A DNA stretch of 64,000 nucleotides from Colias croceus (Eukaryota; Arthropoda; Insecta; Lepidoptera; Pieridae). Positions 10,898-23,500 of this stretch are shown one piece after another. The notes under the pieces were generated by a model. It saw nothing but the letters and a program-made list of their open reading frames with translations. It did no database searches and had not been told where the DNA came from. The stretch spans positions 2,469,989 to 2,533,988 of the forward strand of contig NC_059537.1 of NCBI RefSeq assembly GCF_905220415.1, written 5' to 3'. How positions within the stretch are numbered: the stretch's first letter is position 1; every line of letters starts with the position of its first letter. A program made the position numbers and the translations under genes.

Positions 10898-13014
10898 ATG
10901 GTGAAGGTATGGTATATGGACGATGACTGCGAAAGTGACCAACGTCTGGAACACCATAGAAATCCTCCAGAATACATCGCATTAGATGATTTATATAAGA
11001 AAACCGGCGTCGAATACTTTAAAGTAAGTTAATTGCTCTTATCACACGTATTGTTGGTCCCAGTCTTTATCTATCAGTACAATTGACTTCAAGGGTCAAG
11101 AATATCTAAGAATTCTTATAGACAAATTATTATCAGAAATCTGGATCTTTATTTTAATAATTAATATGGGTATTGACTATTAGGAAGGACCTTGCTGATT
11201 AAATATCATCTAGTATATAACTTGATTGGAGAAATTTTTTTTCAATACAATTAAATATTATTATTAAAGCATAATTTATACCTCTGCAGTAGCTAGTATT
11301 AGATAAAGAAAATTATATTTGCAAAATTTCTGGTAATTCTATGAAAATTCCCATTTAAATAAAATATTGCACTGCTTAAAAATGTAAATTAAATCACTGT
11401 CTTGTCTTCAAACTATCTCAAGATACAAAAATTTACACACTTGCATTTATTATGTCAAATTTTTAAAGTACATATACAACTTTTTTATTCAGCGTAAAGT
11501 CTAATATCATATTATAAAATTTCACAGCTCAATGTAGAGACATTTGCAACAGATGGAGTTTTGGATAAGTTGAAAAAGGAGAGAGGATACACATATGAAG
11601 ATGAAATAACTTGCTCAGAGAAGTGCTTAGCCAACTACGAGGAGAAACTGAAATCATTCTACACGGAACACTTGCATACTGATGAGGAAATACGGTAAAT
11701 ATAATAATTTATTACGTTTTTAAATAATAAGCACTTGCCCAAGCTCAGAGGAATCAGCATGTAGTAGTTTGATCATGGTTTCTACCTATTATAACTGTGA
11801 TAAAAGACACAAACTATGAAAAAATTAGGGCTATATGCTATAGCATATATGCTGTAGTCTTTTAAACAGTACTACTTTTAATGAAATACCTAAAATCTGT
11901 TCCAAAATGCACACAGAAAATAAGAAAACAAAATAAAAGTTATTTGCTCCAATTAATTTCTTTACGATTCAATAATTCTTTTATGATAATTTTAAAACTA
12001 ATCTTTCTACTACACATGTTCCAGGCTGGTAGTGGAAGGTTCCGGCTACTTTGATGTTCGAGACAAAGAAGACCAGTGGATTCGCATCGCCGTGTTCCCC
12101 GGGGACCTGATCATCATACCAAGCGGCATCTATCATAGATTCACACTTGATTCTAATGCAAGTATACTAGTTATTTTCAAGCTGTGGGCCTTGCGTTGGG
12201 TAACCGAGCAAAGAAACACCATACAATACAATCATTTTTAATACAATCACTTATAATAACAGTTACGTTACACATTAAAATTAAACACTAGCAAAGAAAA
12301 AGTTAACAGTTCCAAGTAGTGGAAGGTCCGAACTCTTCAATGTTCGAATGTGAAGTGCCGTTTCGAGGGCGAGCCTTCACTGGCTAGACCCGGTACAAGC
12401 ATGATGTAAGCCGCCAACTTCACTGTAGCGAGGGTGCTCCTCACGGAACTCGTGCTACGAGTCGTTTTACATCTGTGCTATTGACAGTATCCGACATATA
12501 TATGTTATTGTCTCTTTAAAAAATTCATATTCTTAAAATAAAGAGCTAATGCACTTACAAACAAAAATATATCAACTTCATAATAATACTAGAAATGTGC
12601 CAGCAGTTTCGCACAGAATTATAAATAATTATAATTCTCCCTCTGATGCACTTTTAAAAAAATCGCAAGGAAATCCGTTTCATACTTTAGATTTAAACCT
12701 ACATAGGGATAGACAGACAGAGAGACAGCGGGAACCGAGTTTGTTTAATACTATGACTGTATATTGTATACATACATAAACTTTTATATTGTATATTCAT
12801 TACCAATTGAATGAAATCCATTACCTAAGCAATTTATATCCTTTAAATCTCCAACAATGATGATTTCAAATATTTTTTTCAGAATTTCATTCGCGCCAAA
12901 CGCTTCTTCGTCGGCGAACCAATATGGCTGCCGTACAACCGACCAGCTGACGACATGGAGTGCCGTAAGGAATATCTTGAGAAGTTACAAAAAGGATTCG
13001 TTGCTGCATACTAG
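10898..13014 (+). CDS. Adi1: Acireductone dioxygenase (methionine salvage)
   Basis: Four exons: 10898-11023, 11528-11694, 12025-12157 and 12883-13014, giving 185 residues, the usual length of animal ARD/ADI1 proteins. The enzyme oxidises acireductone (1,2-dihydroxy-3-keto-5-methylthiopentene) to the 2-keto acid precursor of methionine, in cytosol and nucleus, using one Fe or Ni. Start MVKVWYMDDD is canonical. The metal site is visible: HLHTDEEIR supplies His, His and Glu at the end of exon 2, followed by GSGYFDVRD, and the fourth ligand lies in GIYHRFTLD in exon 3. The NRPAD motif is in exon 4. Introns 1 and 2 have GT donors. Intron 3 works only with a GC donor: TCT AAT at 12152-12157 is followed by GCAAGT, and joining there to the acceptor at 12882 gives LDSN|NFIRAKRFFVGEP in frame, as in insect homologues. 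The nearby GT at 12162 would break the frame. Reading through instead stops at 12241. An ATTAAA at 13105 may serve for polyadenylation. Confidence 0.96.
12310..12349 (+). pseudogene. Possible decayed copy of Adi1 exon 3 start, inside intron 3
   Basis: The stretch repeats the opening of exon 3 (12019-12062) in the same order: 'ttcca', then 'gtagtggaaggt' (12 identical bases), a tccg block, and 'atgttcga'. It has lost a few bases and cannot be read in frame. Probably a remnant of a partial tandem duplication; chance similarity cannot be excluded from one reading. Confidence 0.45.
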
Positions 13015-13140
13015 ATTTTTATGAATTTTTATATATCAATGTTAGCTATATCCGTTGAATGAGGTTTAAGGGTATCATAATGAACTCTTACTGAAAAAAT
13101 GTAAATTAAATATTAAGGACCAAATAGATTTTTAATTGTT

Positions 13141-13379
13141 AAAGGGCTGATAGACGTACGAACTTTAAAGTCGCGGTTTTAAAGTTCGCGTACTTACTCG
13201 GCTCGCGGCGGTGACAGACGTGCGAGCCAAGGCGGGCTTCGAGTAAAATTTCAAACATGTTGGATCGTCAACGAACTTACTCGACGGTTTTTAAGTACGC
13301 GTACTTGGGGTGACACACGAGCGAAAAAGGTCGTCGAGCCACAAGTTCGCGTACTTACTCGTACGTCTGTCACCCCTTT
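13141..13379. mobile_element. Small non-autonomous element with terminal inverted repeats (MITE-like)
   Basis: Left end 'aaagggctgatagacgtacg' and the reverse complement of the right end 'aaaggggtgacagacgtacg' match at 18 of 20 positions. The 239-bp interior repeats related words ('acttactcg', 'gttcgcgtactt', 'gtgacagacgtgcgag'), and the base composition is GC-richer than its surroundings. No open frame. The target duplication is not resolved. It lies just past the Adi1 stop codon, in or next to its 3' UTR. Confidence 0.75.
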
Positions 13380-14822
13380 TAGTGTATTTTTTTTATCAGG
13401 CAAAAATTAAACATGTGAAATTGTAAAAAAAAATTAATCAATAGAGTATTGCTTATTTTGAAGCAACAGTTGCTATAGTAATTTTAAGTAATGTGATTAT
13501 ATTAATTAATATAATATATATACAAATGTTACTAGCCATTTACATTTTACACATAGAGAAACATGTAATTTTTTGAGATTATGTTATTCAATATACTTGT
13601 TTAGTTATAATTATATTTTTATTTCATCTTAACCTTACTTATATTTCAAGTACCCACGTAAGTATTTATATTTTATAGGTACTGAGCACAATTTGGTTTA
13701 GGAAAACGTTTCATTTAATAGTTTGAGTGTAAGTATATCAGTAGAATAGACCTAGATGAGCAATCAAACTAATCGAACTATAAGTGTTGCAAGATATCCC
13801 AAAAGGGTCACAAAAGAAAATAATTTTAAATTCGCTTAAATAACAACATTCGTATGATAAAGTAATTAGTAAAAATATATAAATATATATATAAGATATA
13901 TATGCACTAATTTATGTTTTACATCTATGCGTTTACATTTTTATAAATATTATTTGTTATCCATGGTCTCATGGCCTTCTAGAAACTCATCAAAGTTAGA
14001 AATAACATTAAGTATATTAATTTACAACTATACATTTTACAGGGGTAAGTGTATTTTTCATTAATATTTTATTGCTACTTAACACCTAAAGTCTAGTTTA
14101 AATTCTGTTTTAACCTGTGGTTTTAACTGTGGGTTTTAACTTTCATAGTGTTTAAAAATTTCATCAAGGAAAATTACAGATTTCAAAAATTATGCATTTA
14201 ACTTAAATCAAATACAACGTGTATACAACACATTAAGTACAACCACACAACCACAGTACATCACAAAGAAGAAAAAAAGTAGGTACCTGATTGCAGTTAG
14301 AGCAAATCTTCTAGACTCACTTCTAGTGTACCTACCTATCTACATGCCTACTAATTTTTTTCTTTATTTTTCAATGACACCAAGAATGACACAATTGATT
14401 TTGATAATCAATCATGTCACTTCATACAACTTTAAACATGACTGTGTGACACAAAATAATTTATTATTCTATTCATAAACCGATTCAATTTTTATAAATT
14501 AGCTTTAAAAATGAGAAAATGCACCTTCATCCACATTCACGTTATGGACTCATTAAATATTTAAAAAGGTACTTTTTATTTGAAGTGTATTTTCTATCAT
14601 AATATTTTCCATCCAATCCAATCCAGTCAAATAAAAAACACAAATAATAAGACGAGACAGAGTATAATGCAAAACTAAACATTTAAATTTGCAAACCCAT
14701 TTTTGCTCATGGATTTTCTACAGGAGTAATAAGATTACCTATTTTGAGTATTCTGACTTCTGAGATAACATGGTGTTTCAGAAACTCCGCTTTTACGTTT
14801 GACCTCACAAAGAAGAGAAAAG
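13380..14822. other. AT-rich intergenic DNA
   Basis: No coding exon or repeated element recognised. The final 100 bases would hold the 5' UTR of the exon at 14823. Confidence 0.45.
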
Positions 14823-14872
14823 ATGATTATTTTCTTATTGTGGTACGTCGCCATAGCTTACAATTACTACAG
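14823..14872 (+). CDS. Candidate first coding exon: short hydrophobic N-terminus
   Basis: ATG at 14823 opens 16 codons, MIIFLLWYVAIAYNYY, plus two bases (AG), directly followed by the strong donor GTAAGTAA at 14873. The peptide is a hydrophobic signal or signal-anchor. The exon ends needing one base to complete a codon, so it can be joined in frame to the terminal exons at 38599 (...YYS DNSTSE...) or 39665 (...YYR GWLPAA...), and equally to the arginine kinase common exon at 59769 (...YYR KAAAMVD...). Sequence alone does not choose between these. The nearest partner implies an intron of about 23.7 kb. No homologue recognised. Confidence 0.45.
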
Positions 14873-17800
14873 GTAAGTAAATCGATTTCTCTTATGATTC
14901 ATTTCTTATGAACATCGTTAATTTTTAAAATTGAACATGGTAAAGAACTCCAATGAGAGAGGTCTAAGTTTTTCATATAGTTAGAATGTCTATAGAGTGC
15001 GCTGCATCTTAATTTGAAAGAAATAATATAATTTGCATATTTGAATTTTTGTTGTTTTTGAACCTATGAAACCAGTTAATAGTTACTTAAGTAGGTAGTT
15101 ATTATTTTGAAAAAAAAATTGTTAATTTTAGTCAAAATTTTATAGTTTTCTAACAAGAAAAGATTATATCATAGATTCGTACGAATATCTTTCAGATACC
15201 TACGTCTTATTCGTACAATACAAAATATTCCTGGAACTTTTTGGTGTATGTACTCATTAATTCTTATATATACTTTTTCGAAGAATGTAAACTGGGTTTC
15301 ATCGGTAAAATTTTATAAAATCAGGTTGATAAACTAAACCAATTACAATTGCATGCACAACTTCCAATCAGCGTTCTTATGAGAAATGTTTCGAATCGAA
15401 TACCTAATCAATAGAACTGTATACTTGTAATAGCCTTTACAAAATTCCTGTGCATCCATTTATTGTTAATTCGGTGTATTGTAATTTGTACCTGATGTTA
15501 CGCTTGGTGGAAGTCACCTTGACGCGGACAATGTTAGATACCTACATTGGTTTCGGTCCGTCAATGCTAAAAGTACATTTTGGATTGTAAAGATTTTAGA
15601 ATCGATTGATGCAGTACGTTTACATGATTATTGAATAACTTTTTCAGAAGTTTAGTTTCTAAATTGTTTAAGTGACTTTGGTATATTTAAACATATTATA
15701 ATGATAATTTTGACACGGCACATAATGTAGTAGACCTACCTCGATTACAATTTACACTCCATTTTAGAATATATTAATTTAATTACCTTAATAATTAATA
15801 GATAAATAATTTGTGACTGAATATGACACATAATCCATTCTTAACACTATTTTATATCGGGCTTCTTTGAAAATAATCAAGTGACTCATTTCAATACAAC
15901 CTTTGTGGGTAGGAATGACTCAAATAAGTGACCAATATATTAAAGCACTATAAGTACTTATGAGTTATGACGGACATCAGAGTGATATAATTTGGATAAA
16001 ATATTATATCTAAAGAAAGAGGTATTCTAATGAAATAATACTATTTTAATAATCACCTCTAACAACAATTGAAATTACCTACCTACGATACATTCTAAAA
16101 ATTTTCCAGGACTGTAAATGGCAGGTTTTACATCATTTTTCTAACTTCAAGCTAATCATTACATGTACAACGGAAACATATCATACTAATTCCCCGACAA
16201 TTGAGACGGTAATCCCTTTCCCTTCAACCCGAATTAACCTTGGCCGAATGTTCGTTGACCCACAGTCAAGTACGGGCTTGAGACGCTTACAAGGCTTCAT
16301 AGCAACCCACTGACTCATGAGAGCTTTACGAATGACGTCACATGTTTGTAAACATGATATTAATTCCTTCTTTATTTTATTTATTATTTGGAATTGCCAA
16401 CAGTTATTTTGTTTAATATAATACGATGATAGGTACGCGCATACAAATAATTACTAGGCATGGAATGATAAAAATTAAAAAGTAAGTTCCCACTAATAAG
16501 AAAAAACCTTGTCATACTAATCGGTAGGTAGGTACCTTTCCTATATAAAATGTTTAATGAGTGGTGCATCTAATTAAATAATACGATTAAATCGCTGTTA
16601 TTTCCAATTAATCTAGATAGGTAAGTAATAGGTACCTATAGAAACAGATTAATATTTATCCTACGTAAATAGTATTATCTGTAGGTACGTAAAATTTATT
16701 TAATGATAAGCAATAATTTCAAGAAAATAATAAATAGTTAGTTAAATAAAAAATCGCAACACCTAGTTATTTGCTTAGTAGGTACTGCAGAAACATTGTA
16801 TAAGTACCCACATACTCGTTATAATTTCAACGAGTTGTAACCAATTCATTTCCCCATGCATTCCTACATAATATTATTAATTTAAACGGGACCCCACCCG
16901 CATCACTTGTGATGTGAAAACAAGTGTAAGTATAATAAAACAAGTTTCACTATCAAATCATGAATAAAAACTTGTTAGGCAATATTTTGAGAACTACAAA
17001 ATGTTTAGAATTTTATATTCTTTGATTTGGAAAACAATAAACTGAGATGTAGGTAAGTAAGTACCTAGGTTATTCTCTAGAGTAGGTAGTCTATTCCACC
17101 CCGAACCTTTCACTGCGAGATTTTTATTTCTATCGAGAATTATCCGTGGTACTTCACTTTTGATTTGAATTTGAATTTAAATTTCAACCATTAAACACTG
17201 AACTAAAAAAAATAATTGTTTTACGTTATAAACGTAGTTAAACATAACTTCAATCAATTGAAATTTGAAGAAATTGTTCAAATAGATACATAATAATTAT
17301 ATTTATATATATCTTAAAGGCTTAAAGGTATCCAACAGGCGAAGGAAATTCTATAGAAAATAGCCCGAACCCAAACGAAGCCTCGAGCGAAAAGCTAGTT
17401 TCAAATAATATATTGTGTATCTTCCATTTTATTTCTCTTCTTTCGAAGAATTTCTCATAACCTAGAAATGCTTTCAAACATGCGCCGTATTTAGGTCACA
17501 GCTCTTACGTAACTCGAGCTTTTTCATTAAACTTGCTCTGAAAGCTCTATTGGTATATATCCTATGTGCTAATCCAAGTTACCCTCTATATGTGTGCTAA
17601 ATTTCATTGTAATCGGTTTAGTAGTATTTGCGTGAAAGTGTAACAAACATACACATTCGTTGGATGGAAAATCTTCCAGTCTAGGTACTCTGACTATCAA
17701 TTATTTGCTAATAAGCCATACAAAGTAAATTAAATTTAGGAGAACAGCGGTCAGAAGAAGGTGGAATAACTATTCCTTTATTGACCCCATTCTCTTAACT

Positions 17801-18606
17801 GTGCAAGAAAAGAGGAACCATCTCGATCCTACTTCATTATTGATCCCGATGTTTGTGTGTATAATTTTAAAGTACAAGCAAGCTCAACATTACGCAAGAG
17901 CTGAAAATAGGTACAAAGTGTATATCCTATAGTACTGAATCGCGGAAGGTCGCCAGATATCGATCGTCTCCAGCTTTGTACTAAGTGGACGGAATTCTGA
18001 TGATGTTACGTAAGGCTAAAGAATTTAATAGTGCCTTTGGGAATTGCTTGGAATTGATGAGTTTAGTTCAATATGTGCCATTAATTCTCAGGGATTGATT
18101 GAAATTCGTATTTTTGTTCATAGCAGAGCAAAGGATCATGTTAGACACCAGTCAAACGGTTGGTGAACAAATCGAATATCAGGTGGTTAATTAATGGTCG
18201 CACTCGCATCATTGTTTGTATTTCAGGGTTTCCCTTGCTTTCCACAGTTTTTCGAGAACTCCGTAGGAAGTTAATCGTAACAGACGAACTGACAATAATA
18301 GTTAACGAAAGTATAAAATTATATTTTTGGGACTCTAGCTACGTGTAAAAGTAATACAATGGAGAAAATTATGGAAATACATATGGAAAGTTATTCCGCA
18401 ACCCATTCAACGTCTATCTTTAGGTAGGTAAATACATATATTGTGATGGCTATGAATTTATTATTAGCTTGGAAAATAGGTATTTATTTATGTTAGTAAT
18501 GAATATTATGAATAAAATAAAGGGTAGCATAATGCCAACAAAATATCAAGGTTATTCCATTTTAGTTGATCAGAGCGGGACGAACGAAATTATATTTTCC
18601 ACCATC
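14873..18606. other. Intron or intergenic DNA, AT-rich
   Basis: No supported exon. A Lep1-like tail ('cctcgagcgaaaagctagtt') ends near 17401, and a stretch near 17560-17650 ('tttcattgtaatcggtttag') reads like the core of another lepidopteran repeat. Neither has clear ends. Confidence 0.5.
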
Positions 18607-18678
18607 GGGCAACGTAAGTACTTACGTTGCCCAATGCAAAATGATGCCGAAGCAAAATACCACTTGGTATTTTGCTTC
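18607..18678. repeat. Two perfect palindromes side by side
   Basis: First: 18607-18632, a perfect 26-bp palindrome (arms GGGCAACGTAAGT / ACTTACGTTGCCC, no spacer). Second: 18649-18678, perfect 14-bp arms GAAGCAAAATACCA / TGGTATTTTGCTTC around CT. They are 16 bases apart. Role unknown. Confidence 0.9.
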
Positions 18679-19185
18679 AAATTTAATAGTCTAAGGACTT
18701 GGCCATTCAGAAACACTCGTAATATTGATGTAGTTTATTTGTTAAATAATGTTTAAAAAGGTTTCAATACGAATGAATCATGAAACCAATTCCTATGATT
18801 ATATCACATTATATATTATAAATGAAAAACAAGGAACCCAGCTGCGTAAAACTTTGACACATAATTTTGCGCCAGAAAGCTGTCATCTTTTTAATTGTGA
18901 TATATTTCTTTTATGACACCTCTCTTGCTAAATAAGCTTTATTATCGTTAAATAACGAATCTAAAATTTACGGTAGGTACGTAGGTACAGAGCGTGCCAA
19001 AAAAAATCATGTGTACCTAAAAACATCGAAAAACATAACCCTCCTTTCAAAGTCGGATAGAAAAGCATCAGTCAGTAGCAATTAGTAATCACAGTACCAG
19101 CTTCATAGTACGTTAGCAACAAGTAAAAATAGATGCGGACATTGTATCAAAACAAAACAAATATAACATTACGTGGGCCACTCTG

Positions 19186-20447
19186 AAAGTTTTGCGTAAC
19201 TCATAAATAAAACAATTTATGTGAGTAATATTATAGTTACTACTTTTTAAAGTATTCTCCGTTACATTTAAAACACTTTTTCATCCGTTCAAACAATTTC
19301 TGGGGACATGAGGACCATTGGTCCGAGGGTATGTTTTCTGCGTGCTGTTTGAAAGCAATCACGGCCTCTTCTGGCCACGTAAATGTCGAACCACTCATTG
19401 AATCTTAGATTTTTGGGAAACCGAAGAAATCGCATGGTGCTAGGTCAGGATTGCGTGCGGCATAGGTCACGTGCTCTATGTTTTCAGAAGCCAAAAATGA
19501 CTTTGTTTTGTTCGCGGTGTGCGCCGGAGCACTGTCATGGTGCAACAAGATGCGACTTCTAGGTCGTTTTTCCCTCATTTTTTCTAAGACATTGGGCAAA
19601 CAAATAGTGGTGTACGACTCGGCATTAACAGTATTTTGTTGCTCAAGTGGTATAGTGCAGAAAGAACCCGTCTTAGAGAAAAAAAAACGCAATCATTTGT
19701 TTGTCGACCCTTCTCGCCTGCCTTAATTTTGTTGGTTTGCTGTCACTTTCAAACACCCCCAAAGAATATTGGTGATTTATTTTTAGAATATAACAATATA
19801 TTCATGTTTCATATCCTGTTACGATATTAAACACATCATTAGAATGTCCGTGATTGTACTTTAATAGCATTTCTTTACACCAATCTACTCGATGTCGTTT
19901 TTGTTCTGGAGTGAGTTTGTGAGCAATCCACTGACAACAAAGCTTCCTAACTTTGAAATGTTCATGTAAAATTTTCTGAGTTGGGCTCATACCAATCCCC
20001 AAATGTCCTCGAATCTCCTAATAAGTGATATGGCAATTTTCTTAAATTAGTCGTCTGACGGTAGCCATATTTTCCTCCGTGATCGCAGTTGAGGGTTGAC
20101 CTTCACGAATGTCATCATGGAGAGAAACATGGCCGCGATGAAATTCAGCATATCAATGCCTTACAGTCCTCAACTAAGGTGCTTCCCTCCCAAAAGTATT
20201 TTGAAGGCGAGCAGTGCAAGCTTTCGGAGAAAGCGAACTTTTAAAATCATCAAAAATCATCGCCCTAAAATTGTTTCGCGTTAGTTCCGTTTTTGCTACG
20301 TACAACGAACTTCAACTTGAGATAAAAAAAAATTGACAAGCGCTTCCCGCCAAATTTTTTTTTCCTCAACTTATGAGACTTCATATGTTAAAAAAATATA
20401 ACATTCGAAATTCAAACCTTTATGGGTGGCCAGAAACGCAAAACTTT
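19186..20447 (-). mobile_element. Mariner element with inactivated transposase
   Basis: A copy of about 1.26 kb with ends sharing AAAGTTTTGCGT in inverted orientation, bounded by TA on the right and TG (probably a decayed TA) on the left. On the minus strand two frames carry mariner transposase pieces. The upstream one (20002-19802) ends NIVTGYET; the family motif there is ...TGDE..., so the first catalytic Asp is replaced by Tyr. The downstream one (19692-19405) has HHDSAPAH and NPDLAPCDFF, with 34 residues between the second and third Asp, the D,34D spacing of true mariners. Frames are split by a shift and stops. It is a fossil and not mobile by itself. Confidence 0.92.
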
Positions 20448-20461
20448 TAGTGTGCGCTAGG

Positions 20462-20548
20462 TACGCCAAGAGGATAGTTGTTGACTTGGCCGTCCGCCAG
20501 TATGCTGATGGGGTACCGTCGCAGAAATTAGATCTAGCTGGGGATTAA
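20462..20548 (+). pseudogene. Short coding-like frame next to the mariner
   Basis: Twenty-eight codons ending in TAA read YAKRIVVDLAVRQYADGVPS and onward to LDLAGD, with a codon and residue mix unlike the surrounding AT-rich noise. There is an AG just before it (20459-20460) but little pyrimidine tract. It may be the remains of an exon or transposon gene cut by the mariner insertion 14 bases upstream. Not recognised. Confidence 0.3.
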
Positions 20549-23500
20549 AGTGACGTATTTTTTATTTCATTTTATTAATTTATTTTTTTAAATAGCAGCC
20601 AGGACGAGATACTAAGTAAAATATTTGTGTGTCAAGTTTGGTCCAAATGATTCGGGTGTTTTGGCGCAACTGAGAAATAAGCAGTTAAATTGTTTCCCTA
20701 ATATCGTGTTTATAGTAAAGCAAATAAAACGAAAACATGTATTTTTGATGATGATTGATGGTGAAGTTTTTAACAATTTCTTTTGGATCTATGAATGAGA
20801 ATACCGACATGAGTGCATCGTAATATTCGAAGACTTCACATGGCAGACATTCTAAGAACCTACGATAATCAATTATAAATATAGAATACATACTTAGTCT
20901 AACTAAGCTGGACCGAGTCGTTAAAATAAATTAGTTATCTGATAACCTGTACCAAATGCAGATATAATTAAATGATCACACACAGTAATATTCCGTTATA
21001 AACAAACATAACATTTGAACTATGATACCTTTCTTAGAGCAAATGTTTGTGGCAACATGGAAAATGCAAATGATCATAAAACTTTATTTGTACTACATAC
21101 TTAATGTTTCAAATAAAATAATCATCAGAATATAAAATAAGGAAAATTGCAATGGTCTACTTTTGATAGAAGGGCGAAAGATGACCATGTCCTACTGCTA
21201 AAAAGTAGGAAAAATCCATTACATTGAAAAATAAAACGCGATTGACCTAAACCATGAAAACTAGTCAATTAATTGTACATCAAAGTGTACATATCCATCA
21301 TCAGCTCATTTGATACGAGGAGACAATGTAGCTGGATTCCTAGATATCTAACAATAGTGCGCTGCCAAACGCATTAGAAGCGCATGCGTCTGCCAAATAT
21401 TGATATCTGGTTAATATTATGTGCGTTTCCATTGTAATAAAGTTATATTTCTTCCGTCATTGCTTTTGCAGTTTGGAGGAACGGTGATTTTTGTCACAAA
21501 ATTATTTCAAAGTAGTGTCCTTTAGTGTCATAGATATAATTCAAATACTTATCACTGAAGATCTGTAGACTAACTATAGATAGATAGATGGTAATAGTTA
21601 TGTCTGTCTGTATTATCTATAACTAATGCATTATGCAATGTACATTGGTCCTTATTTATACGCAGTTTCTTGACCATTCTCAATTACCTATTTCTTAAAT
21701 CGTATCGTATCTCATGTGACAATGGAAAATCAATGTTTACAGAATAGAATTTGGCCGGTATGTATATTATGACGTAGGGCATTTAATTTATGGGCAACCT
21801 TGCGCGAGATCAATTTGTTTTTAATTGACCACACACTACTCTGTAGGTTGTCTTAATTAATGCTCCGTTTGTATGTATGATTTTATCACGTAAATACGAG
21901 AAGAGGAATAAATACGGCAGAGTTGTGAGTTTAGAGGGCATTGGGTTATGGGGACTTTCCATATCGAATTTGTCAGTAACCTGCCAGAGTTTGGAATTTT
22001 GCCCAGACTCGTAACTTCCTATTATTTGAGACTTCTATATTTCAATTCGCTTATATATTTTCACGCCAAGTTGATTACTAAATTTTGTAAATTCACCATT
22101 ATGATGAAGACTATCAATATTAAGATGCTGGCCATCGTTTTTCTGGCTGTATATAGACCATCTTAAGTACCTAATGTTGTCCTATTATTGATTTTTAATT
22201 GGATCGATTATAGGAATATTTTTGAATTAGGTCGCACTAACGACTGGAATACGAAAAATACGAAAAGACGATTTAAAAGTAAGTTTTATTAAAATAATCA
22301 AGCCACGTACATCGCAGGATATCGTTAAAGTTCAACAATTAGTAGCTACAAAAAGTTTTATTTATAATAATGTGTCATGTATAATTTATATTTATACGAG
22401 TTTATCATACCAATTGACAAGGAAAGTAAGAGTAAACGTGTCTAGTGTTCTAAGTATTGAATTCCGTCCGCTTGTATGAATCAGACTTCCTGTAGGAACT
22501 GAGGGTTATGACCTTTTGGCTTCCCTCTTGTACCTTCTTGCAATTAATGTATTGTTGCTATGTGAACTTCATTTCCTTGTGTAGTTGAGTAGTTAATAGT
22601 CTTGAAATACTTCAGAATTGTTATTTGGTATCAATATCCCGTGTATTTCAGCTGCTTTTTTCTTCATTTGAAGGTGCTTTGTTTTTGTTGCATTTTAGTT
22701 CTGTTTTACAAATAATAGATTTGGATTCAAATTAAGAAAAAATGTTGTGTGGTTTTATGAAACCACGGTAAAAGTGAAACTTTTTTTCACACTATAGACA
22801 TTTAACTAAAAATTATCGTATTTGTACGATAATTATCGTACGTATCGTGCGACACGCGACATGCGCTACACAGACCAAAAAGTTTGAGACGATGTAATAA
22901 AAGGTTCACTTTAAAACCCGAATATGCAGTGCTTATATTAAGGCTTAAAGCTTACATAGTTTCAGGTTGGATGATATTTTTGCCTTTCAAGCCTTATTAT
23001 TTGCCTAATTACTCATTATCCCTCACGTCAGATATTCGAGTGAAGGTCCTTGAAATCTTTTCAATCGGAGATATAAAATAAGCACACTGGGAGAAATTGT
23101 AAGCACATTGTTATGGATTTATTATCGTTTTTTCACCTAAAATCAATTTAGGTGAAAGATGATGAAGATTGCTACGCAACAAACAATGTCTTTGTTGGCA
23201 TGATTTTTAGAAATGTGGGCGGCGAATACTTCCTGTTGACGAGGAACCGCAAACCGCTTCTCGTTCTGTCTGGTTTAACATGGATTTGATATTCTGTTTA
23301 GCACAAAGTTATAAAATTGGCATAATTTCTGGGTTTAGTATCGACTCAACTCTTTAATGTCTGGAGTCTGTACCACGCGTAGATTTTGAATTTATCCAAG
23401 TTGACATCTCTTCAGCTCCGTCCACTGCTGGGCTACATTCTACATTTTATATTATACCTACTGTTAGTGTTATTCTATAATTTACTCTGTTATTTGAAAA

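Noticed and set aside
12162..12167. GTATAC as the Adi1 intron 3 donor
   Set aside because: It leaves one extra base and shifts exon 4 out of the conserved frame; the GC donor four bases upstream restores it.
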